From: a virus
DNA length: 22,184 bases
Strand: one strand, 5' to 3'
Virus record (IMG/VR): IMGVR_UViG_3300009149_000321
Span: 1 to 22,184 of that record
Position numbers and translations under genes: made by a program
The notes under the pieces: model-generated
What the model was told of the DNA's origin: nothing
What the model saw: the letters and a program-made list of their open reading frames with translations, nothing else
The model's database searches: none
Shown here: positions 7,310 through 14,699 of the stretch, piece by piece
Position numbering within the stretch: position 1 is the first letter of the stretch
Layout: each line of letters starts with the position of its first letter

Positions 7310-7840
7310 ATGAAAATAGGTTTATGTGGGACAATGAGTGTAGGTAAAACTACATTAGTAAATGCTTTAAAAAAATTACCTGAATTTAAAGACTACAATT
7401 TTGCTACTGAGCGTTCAAAATATCTTCGTGATTTAGGTATTCCATTAAATACTGATTCAACATTAAAAGGTCAAATTATATTTTTAGCAGAACGTGCTGC
7501 TGAGTTATTACAAGAAAATGTTATTACTGATAGAACAGTAGTTGATGTGATGGCTTTTACTAAAGCAGCTGAATCAATTAATTATTATGAGGCTGATGCT
7601 TTTGATGAATTAGCTCGTAATTTATTACATGAATATGATTATATATTTTATGTATCTCCTAATGGTGTTGAAATGGAAGATAATGGTGTTCGTGAAACTG
7701 ATTTAAAATATAGAAATTTAATTGATTTTATTATTGGATTAAATTTACAAAGAAATAAACATCGTATTAAAAAACTCACAACATTATCCGGTACCACTGA
7801 AGAACGTATAGAAACCATTAAAGAAACAATTTTTAGCTAA
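7310..7840 (+). CDS. P-loop nucleotide kinase-like ATPase (AAA_28/NadR-like)
   Basis: This 176-residue single-domain protein starts with a P-loop, GLCGTMSVGKTTLVNAL (Walker A G7-x4-G12-K13-T14). It continues with an ATERSKYLRDLG segment, VITDRTVVDVMAF (a likely Walker B/base-binding strand) and a C-terminal lid-like helix. The T-E-x-x-R...DR-x-x-x-D pattern is that of the ATP-binding domain seen in NadR ribosylnicotinamide kinase and related AAA_28 proteins. T4-like phages use several such kinases for nucleotide or NAD metabolism. The substrate cannot be read from the sequence: a deoxynucleoside monophosphate, a nucleoside or nicotinamide riboside are all possible. It directly follows the small conserved gene with a 2-base gap. 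Confidence 0.8.
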   Translation: MKIGLCGTMSVGKTTLVNALKKLPEFKDYNFATERSKYLRDLGIPLNTDSTLKGQIIFLAERAAELLQENVITDRTVVDVMAFTKAAESINYYEADAFDELARNLLHEYDYIFYVSPNGVEMEDNGVRETDLKYRNLIDFIIGLNLQRNKHRIKKLTTLSGTTEERIETIKETIFS

Positions 7841-7845
7841 TATTT

Positions 7846-8487
7846 ATGGACATGAAATTATCTGAATTAAAGAAGCAAATTAAAGATAACATATACGAAA
7901 TTTTATCTGAGGAACCAGTAATAGAAAATTTTGGTCCTGCGGTTCAATCAACTGATCCTACAGCTAGAGAAATTGAGGATAAAATTAATAAAGATCCAAA
8001 AATTGTAACAAAAATAGCCCAAATAATGGCTCAAGCTGAAAAAGGAGGTGATACTACAAAATTATTAGGTCAAATGACTGGACTTTTTGAATCAGATGAT
8101 GAAGATAAAGTAGTAGCTAAAGGTGAAGGCATTGAAATTACTAAAGCTCAAATGGATAAACTTCATGCTGGTCAAACAGTAAAATTACCTAATGGTAGTA
8201 CTTTAACCTTTATTAAAGAAGAAGATGAAGATAGAGAACCAACTAAAGCTGAACTTGAAAAAGAAAAAGTAAAAGGTGCTCCTTCTAAATTTAAAGTGCC
8301 AACTGACCAATTTGAAGATTTTAAATTAAAATTAAAAACTTTAGTTGGTAAAATTAAAGATATGGAAAAAGGAGAAGCTAAAGATAAAAAAATGGCTGCC
8401 TTAAAACAATTTATCAAAAAACCTGAATTAATTAAAGCGTTTAAAGAAAGAGACGTTAAAATTGATACTGGTGGGTTAGTAGGATAA
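7846..8487 (+). CDS. Hypothetical tagged helical protein
   Basis: This is an unrecognised protein of 213 residues from the ATG at 7846, or 211 from the ATG at 7852. The second start may be correct. It begins MKLSELKKQIKDNIYEILSE, an amphipathic tag like those of several neighbours, and it lies 2 bases after an ATATTTATgg variant of the junction motif, the same spacing as at 3763. The middle contains a small GEGIEITKAQMDKLHAGQTV element and a beta-like LPNGSTLTFIKE element. The C-terminal third is charged helix (FKLKLKTLVGKIKDMEKGEA) ending TGGLVG. Packaging into the capsid or a structural role is possible. Nothing indicates an enzyme. Confidence 0.78.
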   Translation: MDMKLSELKKQIKDNIYEILSEEPVIENFGPAVQSTDPTAREIEDKINKDPKIVTKIAQIMAQAEKGGDTTKLLGQMTGLFESDDEDKVVAKGEGIEITKAQMDKLHAGQTVKLPNGSTLTFIKEEDEDREPTKAELEKEKVKGAPSKFKVPTDQFEDFKLKLKTLVGKIKDMEKGEAKDKKMAALKQFIKKPELIKAFKERDVKIDTGGLVG

Positions 8488-8488
8488 C

Positions 8489-8830
8489 ATGAAAAAATAC
8501 ATTATTCAAGGGGTTATAGTTTGGGGAGCTATAGGGTTGCTATGGCTTCTTTTCACCTATACTGGTTTAAAAAAATCAAGTAAAGAAAAAGAATATCAAG
8601 CAAAAATTGATTCTCTTCAGATTGAAATAGACTTGAATAAAGCAAAAATTGATTCTTTATCATCAGCAAAACTAGTCTTAGACTCATTAGTAGCTATAGA
8701 TAAAGCTAAGTTAAACGAAGTTTCTAAAAAAGCAGAAACTTATAGAAAAAAATACAATGAAGAACATAATCGTCTTATTGATATGTCTGATGATGATATC
8801 ATCAGCGAGTTCACAGCAGCGTTCCAGTGA
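8489..8830 (+). CDS. Membrane-anchored coiled-coil protein, candidate inner-membrane spanin
   Basis: This 113-residue protein has one N-terminal membrane segment (about residues 4-26, IIQGVIVWGAIGLLWLLF within it). A long periplasmic coiled coil follows (about 32-105) with the repeated unit AKIDSL, ending in DDDIISEFTAAFQ. A single N-terminal signal-anchor plus a coiled coil of about 80 residues is the usual form of Rz-type inner-membrane spanins, which fuse the two membranes at the end of Gram-negative phage lysis. The identification rests on topology, not sequence homology. The next gene begins inside its 3' end in another frame, as Rz1 does within Rz, which supports the idea. No endolysin or holin is visible in this window. 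Confidence 0.72.
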   Translation: MKKYIIQGVIVWGAIGLLWLLFTYTGLKKSSKEKEYQAKIDSLQIEIDLNKAKIDSLSSAKLVLDSLVAIDKAKLNEVSKKAETYRKKYNEEHNRLIDMSDDDIISEFTAAFQ

Positions 8831-9161
8831 TTCAACTGTAGTAGTTCCTATTAAAGCCTTAAGGAATGCTATGTTAATGAAAGTCTCCTATGATAATTGT
8901 AGGAATGAACTTGAAGTGTCTAGAGATTCTATTCGTATTCAAGATAGTATTATTAACAACCAGGATGAAACTATTGTAAATTTAGTACATCAAACTGAAG
9001 TTTATAAAGCTAACAAAAGAAATTATGAAGAAGTTGTAGAAAATAAAGATAAAATAATTGAAATTAAAGAGGAAGAAATAACAAAGTTAAAAGCTACAGT
9101 AAGAGGAGCTTGTGTCGCTATTGTATTAACTACTGTTAGCTTTGTCTTAATCTTACTATGA
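8757..9161 (+). CDS. Secreted/tail-anchored coiled-coil protein overlapping the spanin candidate
   Basis: This is a 134-residue protein. Residues 1-20 look like a signal peptide (MKNIIVLLICLMMISSASSQ, cleavage near SASSQ), followed by an extended region. Residues about 50-112 are charged coiled coil, and residues 117-134 (ACVAIVLTTVSFVLILL within it) form a membrane segment that ends the protein. An N-terminal export signal with a C-terminal membrane anchor is the topology of unimolecular spanins. There is no good lipobox, because the only Cys in the signal (C10) comes too early and follows Ile. The start is preceded by AAAAAAATACA, an A-rich context. Its first 74 bases overlap the upstream gene in another frame, and its stop overlaps the terminase start. 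Together they look like a two-gene lysis unit. Confidence 0.72.
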   Translation: MKNIIVLLICLMMISSASSQQRSSDSTVVVPIKALRNAMLMKVSYDNCRNELEVSRDSIRIQDSIINNQDETIVNLVHQTEVYKANKRNYEEVVENKDKIIEIKEEEITKLKATVRGACVAIVLTTVSFVLILL

Positions 9162-10732
9162 GCCAACCTGATTTAAAGAAAATAATAAGAGAAGAATATA
9201 TTAAATGTGTGCAAGACCCAGCACACTTTATGAAAAAATACTGCAACATTCAGCATCCACAAAGAGGTAGAGTAGTATTTAATTTATATCCTTTTCAAGA
9301 TAAAGTTTTAAATCTTTGGAAAGACCATCCTTATTCAATTGTTTTAAAATCAAGACAGTTAGGTATTTCAACATTAGCCGCCGGTTATTCTTTATGGATG
9401 ATGTTATTCCATAAGGATAAAAATGTGTTATGTATTGCAACAAAACAGGAAACTGCTCGTAACATGGTTACAAAGGTTAAGTTTATGTATGATAACTTAC
9501 CTTCTTGGCTTAAAATTAATGCGGATGAAAATAACAAATTATCGTTACGATTAAGTAATGGTTCACAAATTAAAGCCACTTCAGCAAGCAGTGATGCGGG
9601 TCGATCAGAAGCCGTTTCTTTGCTGATAGTGGATGAGGCAGCTTTTATTGAACAAATTGGAGAAATATGGGCATCAGCACAACAAACACTAGCAACGGGT
9701 GGTGGAGCAATAGTACTTTCAACACCGTATGGAACTGGAAATTGGTTCCATCAGACATGGAGCAAAGCAGAGTCAGGAGAAAACGACTTCTTACCAATCA
9801 AACTACCTTGGCACGTCCATCCAGAAAGAAATGATGATTGGAGAAAACGTCAAGATGAATTACTAGGTGATCCTAGATTAGCAGCCCAAGAATGTGACTG
9901 TGATTTTAGTACTTCTGGTGATGTAGTATTTTATCCTGAATGGATAGAATTTTTAAATCAAACCACTATTAAAGAACCTTTAGAAAGAAGAGGAGCTGAC
10001 CAAAATCTATGGATTTGGGAACCAGCTGATTATTCTAGAGAATATATGGTTGTAGCAGACGTAGCTAGAGGTGATGGTAAAGACTCTTCTGCTTGTCATA
10101 TAATTGATATAGCAACTAATACACAAGTTGCTGAATATAAAGGTCAATTACCTCCTAAAGAATATGGTTACTTTTTAACAGGTTTAGCTACTGAATATAA
10201 TAACGCTATGCTTGTTGTTGAAAATGCTTCAATTGGTTGGGCTACAATAGATGCTATTATTGAAAGAGGATATAGAAACCTATATCACTCTCCTAAATCC
10301 GACCAGCTAACAGCAGAATCATATCTAAGAGTATTTGAAGGTACTTCAGATATGACTCCTGGATTTACAATGTCTTTAAGAACAAGACCATTAGTTGTAA
10401 ATAAATTTAGAGAATATGTTGGTGACAAAAGTGTAACTATTCGCTCAAAACGATTAATAGAAGAAATGAAAGTATTCATTTGGAAAAATGGTCGACCAGA
10501 AGCTCAAACAGGATACAACGATGACTTGGTTATGTCATTTGGGATCGGTATGTTCCTACGAGACACGTCACTTAAGTTTCAACAACATTCTCAAGATATG
10601 ACTAGAGCAGCATTAGGTAATTTTTCAAAAGGAACTACTCCATTTAAAGGAGCATATGGGTCTAACAATATTCCTAATCCTTACTCTATACAAACTAGAG
10701 ATGGAGAAGAGAACATTAGCTGGCTTTTATAA
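9158..10732 (+). CDS. 17: Terminase large subunit, T4 gp17-like
   Basis: This 524-residue packaging motor and headful nuclease pumps DNA into the prohead through the portal. The ATPase domain has a deviant Walker A, LKSRQLGISTLAAG (residues 63-76, with the Lys displaced to the front, as in many terminases). It also has Walker B LLIVDEAAF (155-163, D159/E160 catalytic) and a coupling motif VLSTPYGTG (186-194). The RNase H-like nuclease domain has D301 (VVADVARGDG), E355 (LVVENASIG) and D455/D456 (YNDDLVMS), the expected metal-binding acids. The length is slightly less than T4 gp17 (610). It overlaps the preceding gene (ATGA). The N-terminus PDLKKIIREEYIK happens to resemble the tag found on other proteins here. 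No small terminase is visible. Confidence 0.96.
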   Translation: MSQPDLKKIIREEYIKCVQDPAHFMKKYCNIQHPQRGRVVFNLYPFQDKVLNLWKDHPYSIVLKSRQLGISTLAAGYSLWMMLFHKDKNVLCIATKQETARNMVTKVKFMYDNLPSWLKINADENNKLSLRLSNGSQIKATSASSDAGRSEAVSLLIVDEAAFIEQIGEIWASAQQTLATGGGAIVLSTPYGTGNWFHQTWSKAESGENDFLPIKLPWHVHPERNDDWRKRQDELLGDPRLAAQECDCDFSTSGDVVFYPEWIEFLNQTTIKEPLERRGADQNLWIWEPADYSREYMVVADVARGDGKDSSACHIIDIATNTQVAEYKGQLPPKEYGYFLTGLATEYNNAMLVVENASIGWATIDAIIERGYRNLYHSPKSDQLTAESYLRVFEGTSDMTPGFTMSLRTRPLVVNKFREYVGDKSVTIRSKRLIEEMKVFIWKNGRPEAQTGYNDDLVMSFGIGMFLRDTSLKFQQHSQDMTRAALGNFSKGTTPFKGAYGSNNIPNPYSIQTRDGEENISWLL

Positions 10733-10741
10733 TATTTATAA
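10732..10741 (+). promoter_or_regulatory. Junction decamer ATATTTATAA (copy 2)
   Basis: This is an exact copy overlapping the terminase stop TAA, 9 bases before the portal ATG at 10751. It is part of the longer AT-rich stretch TAATATTTATAATATATTTC. The role is unproven, with a late-promoter or start-context signal the leading guess. Confidence 0.35.
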
Positions 10742-10750
10742 TATATTTCT

Positions 10751-12643
10751 ATGGCAGATACTACTTTATTTAAACGTTTAAAAAGATTATTTTCAACTGA
10801 TGTAATTATAAGAAATCAGGGTGGAAATGAACTTAAAGTTTTAGACGTTGATAGCATCCAAAGATCAGGTGATATAGCTACTAACTCTTTGTTAGATAGA
10901 TATAATAGGATTTATTCACCTAACTCAACTTCACTTTTTGGTCAACAATTAAATGTTAACTATCAATACCTAAGAACATTCATATACTCAGACTATGATG
11001 TAATGGACAATGATGCTATTGTAGCTTCTGCCTTAGATATTATAGCTGAAGAAAGTACTTTAAAAAATGAAATGGGAGAAGTGCTTCAAATTAGATCAAG
11101 TGATGAAGATATTCAACAAATACTTTATAACTTGTTTTATGATGTATTAAACATTGAATTTAATTTATGGTCTTGGATTCGCCAAATGTGTAAGTATGGT
11201 GATTTTTTCTTAAAACTAGAAATTGCTGAAAAATATGGTGTATTTAATGTAATACCTTACCAGGCTTACCATATTGAAAGACAAGAAAACTATGACCCAG
11301 AACATCCAAACTCAGTAAGATTTGCTTATTCACCAGAAGGATTTTATGGAGGTAGTTCAGGATATTATGGTGTACCTGAGGTACAAGCTAAAATAAAAGA
11401 ACAAAATACAATTGTTTTTGAAAATTATGAAATGGCTCATTTCCGTTTAATGACGGATGTTAACTACCTTCCATATGGTAGAGCTTATATTGAACCGGCT
11501 CGTAGAATATTTAAACAATATTCATTAATGGAAGATGCTATGTTAATTCATAGAATCTCTCGCTCACCTGATAGACGTGTTTTCTATATTAATGTTGGTT
11601 CAATCCCACCAAATGAAGTAGAAAACTTTATGCAAAAAACAATTTCTACTATGAAACGTACTCCATTAGTAGACAATCAAACAGGTGAATATAACTTAAA
11701 ATATAACATGCAAAACCTAATGGAAGACTTTTATATTCCAGTTAGGGGTAATGACCAAACAACAAAAATTGAAACTTCACCTGGTTTAAATTATGACGGT
11801 ATAGCAGATGTTGAGTATTTAAGAGATAAATTATTTGCTGCTCTTAAGATACCTAAAGCTTATATGGGTTATGAAAAAGATTTGACTGGTAAAGCAACAT
11901 TAGCAGCTGAAGATATTAGATTTGCCCGTACAATTGATAGAATACAAAGAATTGTATTGTCTGAGTTATATAAAATAGCTTTAGTACATTTATATACACA
12001 AGGTTACACATCTGATAATTTAACTAATTTTGAATTATCATTAACTACACCTTCTATCATTTATGACCAAGAGCGTATTGCGTTAATGACTGAAAAAATG
12101 ACATTAGCTCAACAAATGATTGAAAGTAAAATTATATCTACTGACTGGATTTATGAAAATATTTTCCACTTCAGCCAAGATCAATATGAAGAAATGAGAG
12201 ATTTGGTTGCTCAAGACCAAAAACGTAAATTCCGTTTAACACAAATTGAGGCTGAAGGTAATGATCCATTAGAAACAGGTAAATCATATGGTACACCTCA
12301 TGATTTAGCTTCATTATATGGTCGTGGTAGATATGAAGCTACAGCATTACCAGATGGATATGACGAAAAAGCACCTTTAGGAAGACCTAAAGAAAAATTA
12401 ACTGATAGAAACACTCAACAAAGTCCATTTGGTAAAGATAGATTAGGTAATCAAGCATTAACTGGTGATGATAATGAAAATGAACAGGGTTCTATTCAAC
12501 CAAATTATAAAGGTGGTTCACCATTAGCTTTAGAACTTATAGCTAAAAATAAAACTTTATTAGAGAGTTTAGATAAAAAAACAGTGTTTAGTAAAACTAA
12601 TAAAAAGAAAGATTTATTAGATGAATCTAATTTAAAGAAGTAA
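10751..12643 (+). CDS. 20: Portal vertex protein, T4 gp20-like
   Basis: This 630-residue portal forms the dodecameric DNA channel at one capsid vertex and docks the terminase. Recognisable T4 gp20-type blocks are the YDVMDNDAIVASALDIIAEE helix early on, SWIRQMCKYGDFFLKLE, RSPDRRVFYINVGSIPP in the clip/stem region, and ADVEYLRDKLFAALKIPKAY near the crown. The protein is longer than T4 gp20 (524), mainly through a charged C-terminal extension of about 100 residues (from about residue 530) rich in Gly, Lys and Asp, probably flexible. It follows the terminase by 18 bases, whereas T4 has the tail sheath and tube genes between them. The 33 bases after it contain another junction decamer. Confidence 0.95.
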   Translation: MADTTLFKRLKRLFSTDVIIRNQGGNELKVLDVDSIQRSGDIATNSLLDRYNRIYSPNSTSLFGQQLNVNYQYLRTFIYSDYDVMDNDAIVASALDIIAEESTLKNEMGEVLQIRSSDEDIQQILYNLFYDVLNIEFNLWSWIRQMCKYGDFFLKLEIAEKYGVFNVIPYQAYHIERQENYDPEHPNSVRFAYSPEGFYGGSSGYYGVPEVQAKIKEQNTIVFENYEMAHFRLMTDVNYLPYGRAYIEPARRIFKQYSLMEDAMLIHRISRSPDRRVFYINVGSIPPNEVENFMQKTISTMKRTPLVDNQTGEYNLKYNMQNLMEDFYIPVRGNDQTTKIETSPGLNYDGIADVEYLRDKLFAALKIPKAYMGYEKDLTGKATLAAEDIRFARTIDRIQRIVLSELYKIALVHLYTQGYTSDNLTNFELSLTTPSIIYDQERIALMTEKMTLAQQMIESKIISTDWIYENIFHFSQDQYEEMRDLVAQDQKRKFRLTQIEAEGNDPLETGKSYGTPHDLASLYGRGRYEATALPDGYDEKAPLGRPKEKLTDRNTQQSPFGKDRLGNQALTGDDNENEQGSIQPNYKGGSPLALELIAKNKTLLESLDKKTVFSKTNKKKDLLDESNLKK

Positions 12644-12653
12644 AAATCCTTAT

Positions 12654-12663
12654 ATATTTATAA
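12654..12663 (+). promoter_or_regulatory. Junction decamer ATATTTATAA (copy 3)
   Basis: This is an exact copy in the short gap between the portal stop and the ATG at 12677, 13 bases upstream of the start. It is the only exact copy not fused to a stop codon. Its role is unproven. Confidence 0.35.
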
Positions 12664-12676
12664 CAAAACCTCAAGA

Positions 12677-13534
12677 ATGAATATTAAACATTCTAAGTAT
12701 AAGAATACCGGCCTTTTGTTTGAACTTTTAGTAAGACAAATTACAGCGGATACTTTATCTGGTAAAGATTCTAAGGCTACTGGTATTTTAAAAAAGTACT
12801 TTGTAAAAACTGAATTAGGAAGAGAGTATAAATTATATGAAACTCTTTCCAAGCATAAGAATATTACTGAAGGTAAAGCAGAGATTATTATCAATACAAT
12901 AGTTGAGTCTTCTAAAGATCTTAATAGAGGAGCTTTAAAAAGACAAAAATATAACCTTATTAGTGAAATTCAAAAACATTATAATTTAGAAGAATTTTTT
13001 AAAACTAAATTACCTAACTATAAAGTATTTGCTTCTTTATATACTTTATTAGAAGTTTATAATAGTGAAAACTTATCCAACCCAGACCAAATTATTGACA
13101 ATAAAATGTCTCTTTTAGAGCATTTAACTTCTAAAAATATTAAAAAACAAAAAGTAGAAGATGAATTGTTAGAAGAATTTAAGTCTTATGATAAAGATTT
13201 ACGTATTCTAACTTACAAAGTAATGTTAGAAAAATTCAATGGTAAGTATGAGTCATTAAATGACAATCAAAAGATTGTTTTAAAAGAATTTATTAATTCA
13301 GTTGACTCAACTCCAAAATTAAGAGAATTTTATAACAGTAAAGTTGGAGAAATTAAAGAAGAAATAAATAAATTATCTAAAAAAATTACTGATAAAGCTG
13401 TTCAGATTAAATTAAATGAGGTAACCAACTTACTTTCTCCATTAAGTAAAACAGCCAATGTTGGTAACGATAACTTAGTTAATTTATTACAATATTTTGA
13501 ATTGTTAGAAGAATTAACTAAAGTTCATGGCTAA
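12677..13534 (+). CDS. Hypothetical helical protein in the head-assembly module
   Basis: This 285-residue, Lys/Leu/Asn-rich, almost purely helical protein begins MNIKHSKYKNTGLLFELLVR. I recognise no domain. Residues about 170-260 form long charged helices (KSYDKDLRILTYKVMLEK, then EIKEEINKLSKKITDKAVQI) compatible with coiled coil. It lies between portal and prohead protease, where T4 carries the small core proteins gp67 and gp68, so an assembly or core role is a reasonable positional inference. It has no sequence similarity that I can see to those proteins. The next gene starts 8 bases inside its 3' end, which implies coupling. Confidence 0.8.
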   Translation: MNIKHSKYKNTGLLFELLVRQITADTLSGKDSKATGILKKYFVKTELGREYKLYETLSKHKNITEGKAEIIINTIVESSKDLNRGALKRQKYNLISEIQKHYNLEEFFKTKLPNYKVFASLYTLLEVYNSENLSNPDQIIDNKMSLLEHLTSKNIKKQKVEDELLEEFKSYDKDLRILTYKVMLEKFNGKYESLNDNQKIVLKEFINSVDSTPKLREFYNSKVGEIKEEINKLSKKITDKAVQIKLNEVTNLLSPLSKTANVGNDNLVNLLQYFELLEELTKVHG

Positions 13535-14447
13535 TTACAAGTATAAATTAAAAGAGGCTGACGGAGTACTTAAACCTAAAGACGTTGACCCTGAGTTAAT
13601 ATCCAGGATTGAAAGACGTTATGGCGAAGTTGACTTCAAAAATGACTTTTTTAATAATACTTTAAGTACTTACTTTAAAGCAGTTAATGTTGATAATGAA
13701 ACTGGTAATATAGACCATAAAATAATTAAATTAGCTAACTTTGGAGATGCTTTAAGAGAAATGTCTGAAGCAGTTAAAGCTTTAACAGACTTATCTAAAA
13801 CAGCAGATGGTAAAACCGATCCTAAATTATCAGTATTAGCCCAAGACGCCCGTGATGTATTTAATAAATTTAGAACACATATTAGAAAGGAATATCCTGA
13901 ACAATATGTTCAAATTAAAAATTTATTAGATGAAATGAGTATGACAGGAGGAGGAGCAGGAGGTGCTCATTTTACTTCTGGTACTGAAGGAGCTAATTAT
14001 CCTACCAAATATGCTTTTGGTAAAAAGAAAAAGAAAATAGAAGAAGGTCCTGGAGCAACACTTGGCCCCGGTCCATCTGCTGGTCCTGAAGGTGTTACTA
14101 ATAACACTTATGTTAAAAACTTTAAATATAAATTAGTTGATAAAAAAGCTTTAAACAAAGCGGCTAAAGGTATTGAAGTAAAACAACTTTGGGAAGATAC
14201 AGATGTTGAAACCTATTTAAAAGATGCTAATATAAATAAAGACTCCAATAAAAAATTTATTGGCAGCCGAGTATTAGCCTTTGATACAATTGAAAAACAA
14301 TTAAACGAGTTAATTCCATTATTACAACAAGCAAAACATAAAACTTTGGATTTTTATAAACAAAATCCAGACTCGTTTAACGTTGTATATGGAACTGATT
14401 TAGCACAAGATTATTTAAAAGATATAATAGAACTATTTAAAGACTAA
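13527..14447 (+). CDS. Hypothetical head-module protein with two KYKL elements
   Basis: This 306-residue protein is of unknown function. It begins MANYKYKLKEADGVLKP, and a similar element, NFKYKLVDKKALNKAAKG, recurs at about residue 197, which suggests an internal duplication. The first helical domain (about 15-135) is followed by a Gly-rich linker, MSMTGGGAGGAHFTSG, leading to NYPTKYAFGKKKKK. A similar Gly-then-(T/S)-x-Y-A-F-G element occurs in many marine phage proteins, from memory. A second Pro/Gly linker (GATLGPGPSAGPEG) comes before the second helical domain. The layout of two helical domains joined by flexible linkers suits a scaffold or tether, but this is inference. It overlaps the previous gene and is 3 bases from the next. 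Confidence 0.8.
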   Translation: MANYKYKLKEADGVLKPKDVDPELISRIERRYGEVDFKNDFFNNTLSTYFKAVNVDNETGNIDHKIIKLANFGDALREMSEAVKALTDLSKTADGKTDPKLSVLAQDARDVFNKFRTHIRKEYPEQYVQIKNLLDEMSMTGGGAGGAHFTSGTEGANYPTKYAFGKKKKKIEEGPGATLGPGPSAGPEGVTNNTYVKNFKYKLVDKKALNKAAKGIEVKQLWEDTDVETYLKDANINKDSNKKFIGSRVLAFDTIEKQLNELIPLLQQAKHKTLDFYKQNPDSFNVVYGTDLAQDYLKDIIELFKD

Positions 14448-14450
14448 AAC

Positions 14451-14687
14451 ATGGCAAACATACCAGTAAACCCAACCGCCCTTTATACTTCAACTACAGC
14501 AACAGGTAGTTTTGCTGGATTTACAGTAGTATCAGGCTCAAGCGCTGTTATTACAGGGCTAAAAGATTATCAAGGTCAAGTATTAGCAACAGCTGCTGCT
14601 CCTATGGTTATCCCTGCAGGACATACAATTCCTGTTTATGTAACTAGTGCTTCTTTATCTACAGGAGCAATTTTACTTTATCCATAA
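14451..14687 (+). CDS. Small beta-rich protein, possible capsid decoration
   Basis: This 78-residue protein is rich in Thr, Ser, Ala and Val with almost no charged residues, starting MANIPVNPTALYTSTTATGS. The alternating hydrophobic/Ser-Thr pattern (FTVVSGSSAVITGL, MVIPAGHTIPVYVTS) predicts a small beta-sandwich or barrel. Such composition and size are typical of phage capsid-surface or neck proteins, and the position between portal and protease genes fits a virion part. It has no resemblance that I can identify to T4 Soc or Hoc. Its stop codon TAA is fused to a junction decamer. Confidence 0.78.
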   Translation: MANIPVNPTALYTSTTATGSFAGFTVVSGSSAVITGLKDYQGQVLATAAAPMVIPAGHTIPVYVTSASLSTGAILLYP

Positions 14688-14696
14688 TATTTATAA
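14687..14696 (+). promoter_or_regulatory. Junction decamer ATATTTATAA (copy 4)
   Basis: This is an exact copy fused to the upstream TAA stop and 3 bases before the ATG at 14700, almost the same layout as copy 1. Its role is unproven. Confidence 0.35.
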
Positions 14697-14699
14697 CAT

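Noticed and set aside
8757-8816. Lipobox in the signal peptide of the second spanin candidate
   Set aside because: The only Cys is at residue 10 after L-L-I, with too short a hydrophobic core before it and Ile at -1, so a lipoprotein call is not supported.
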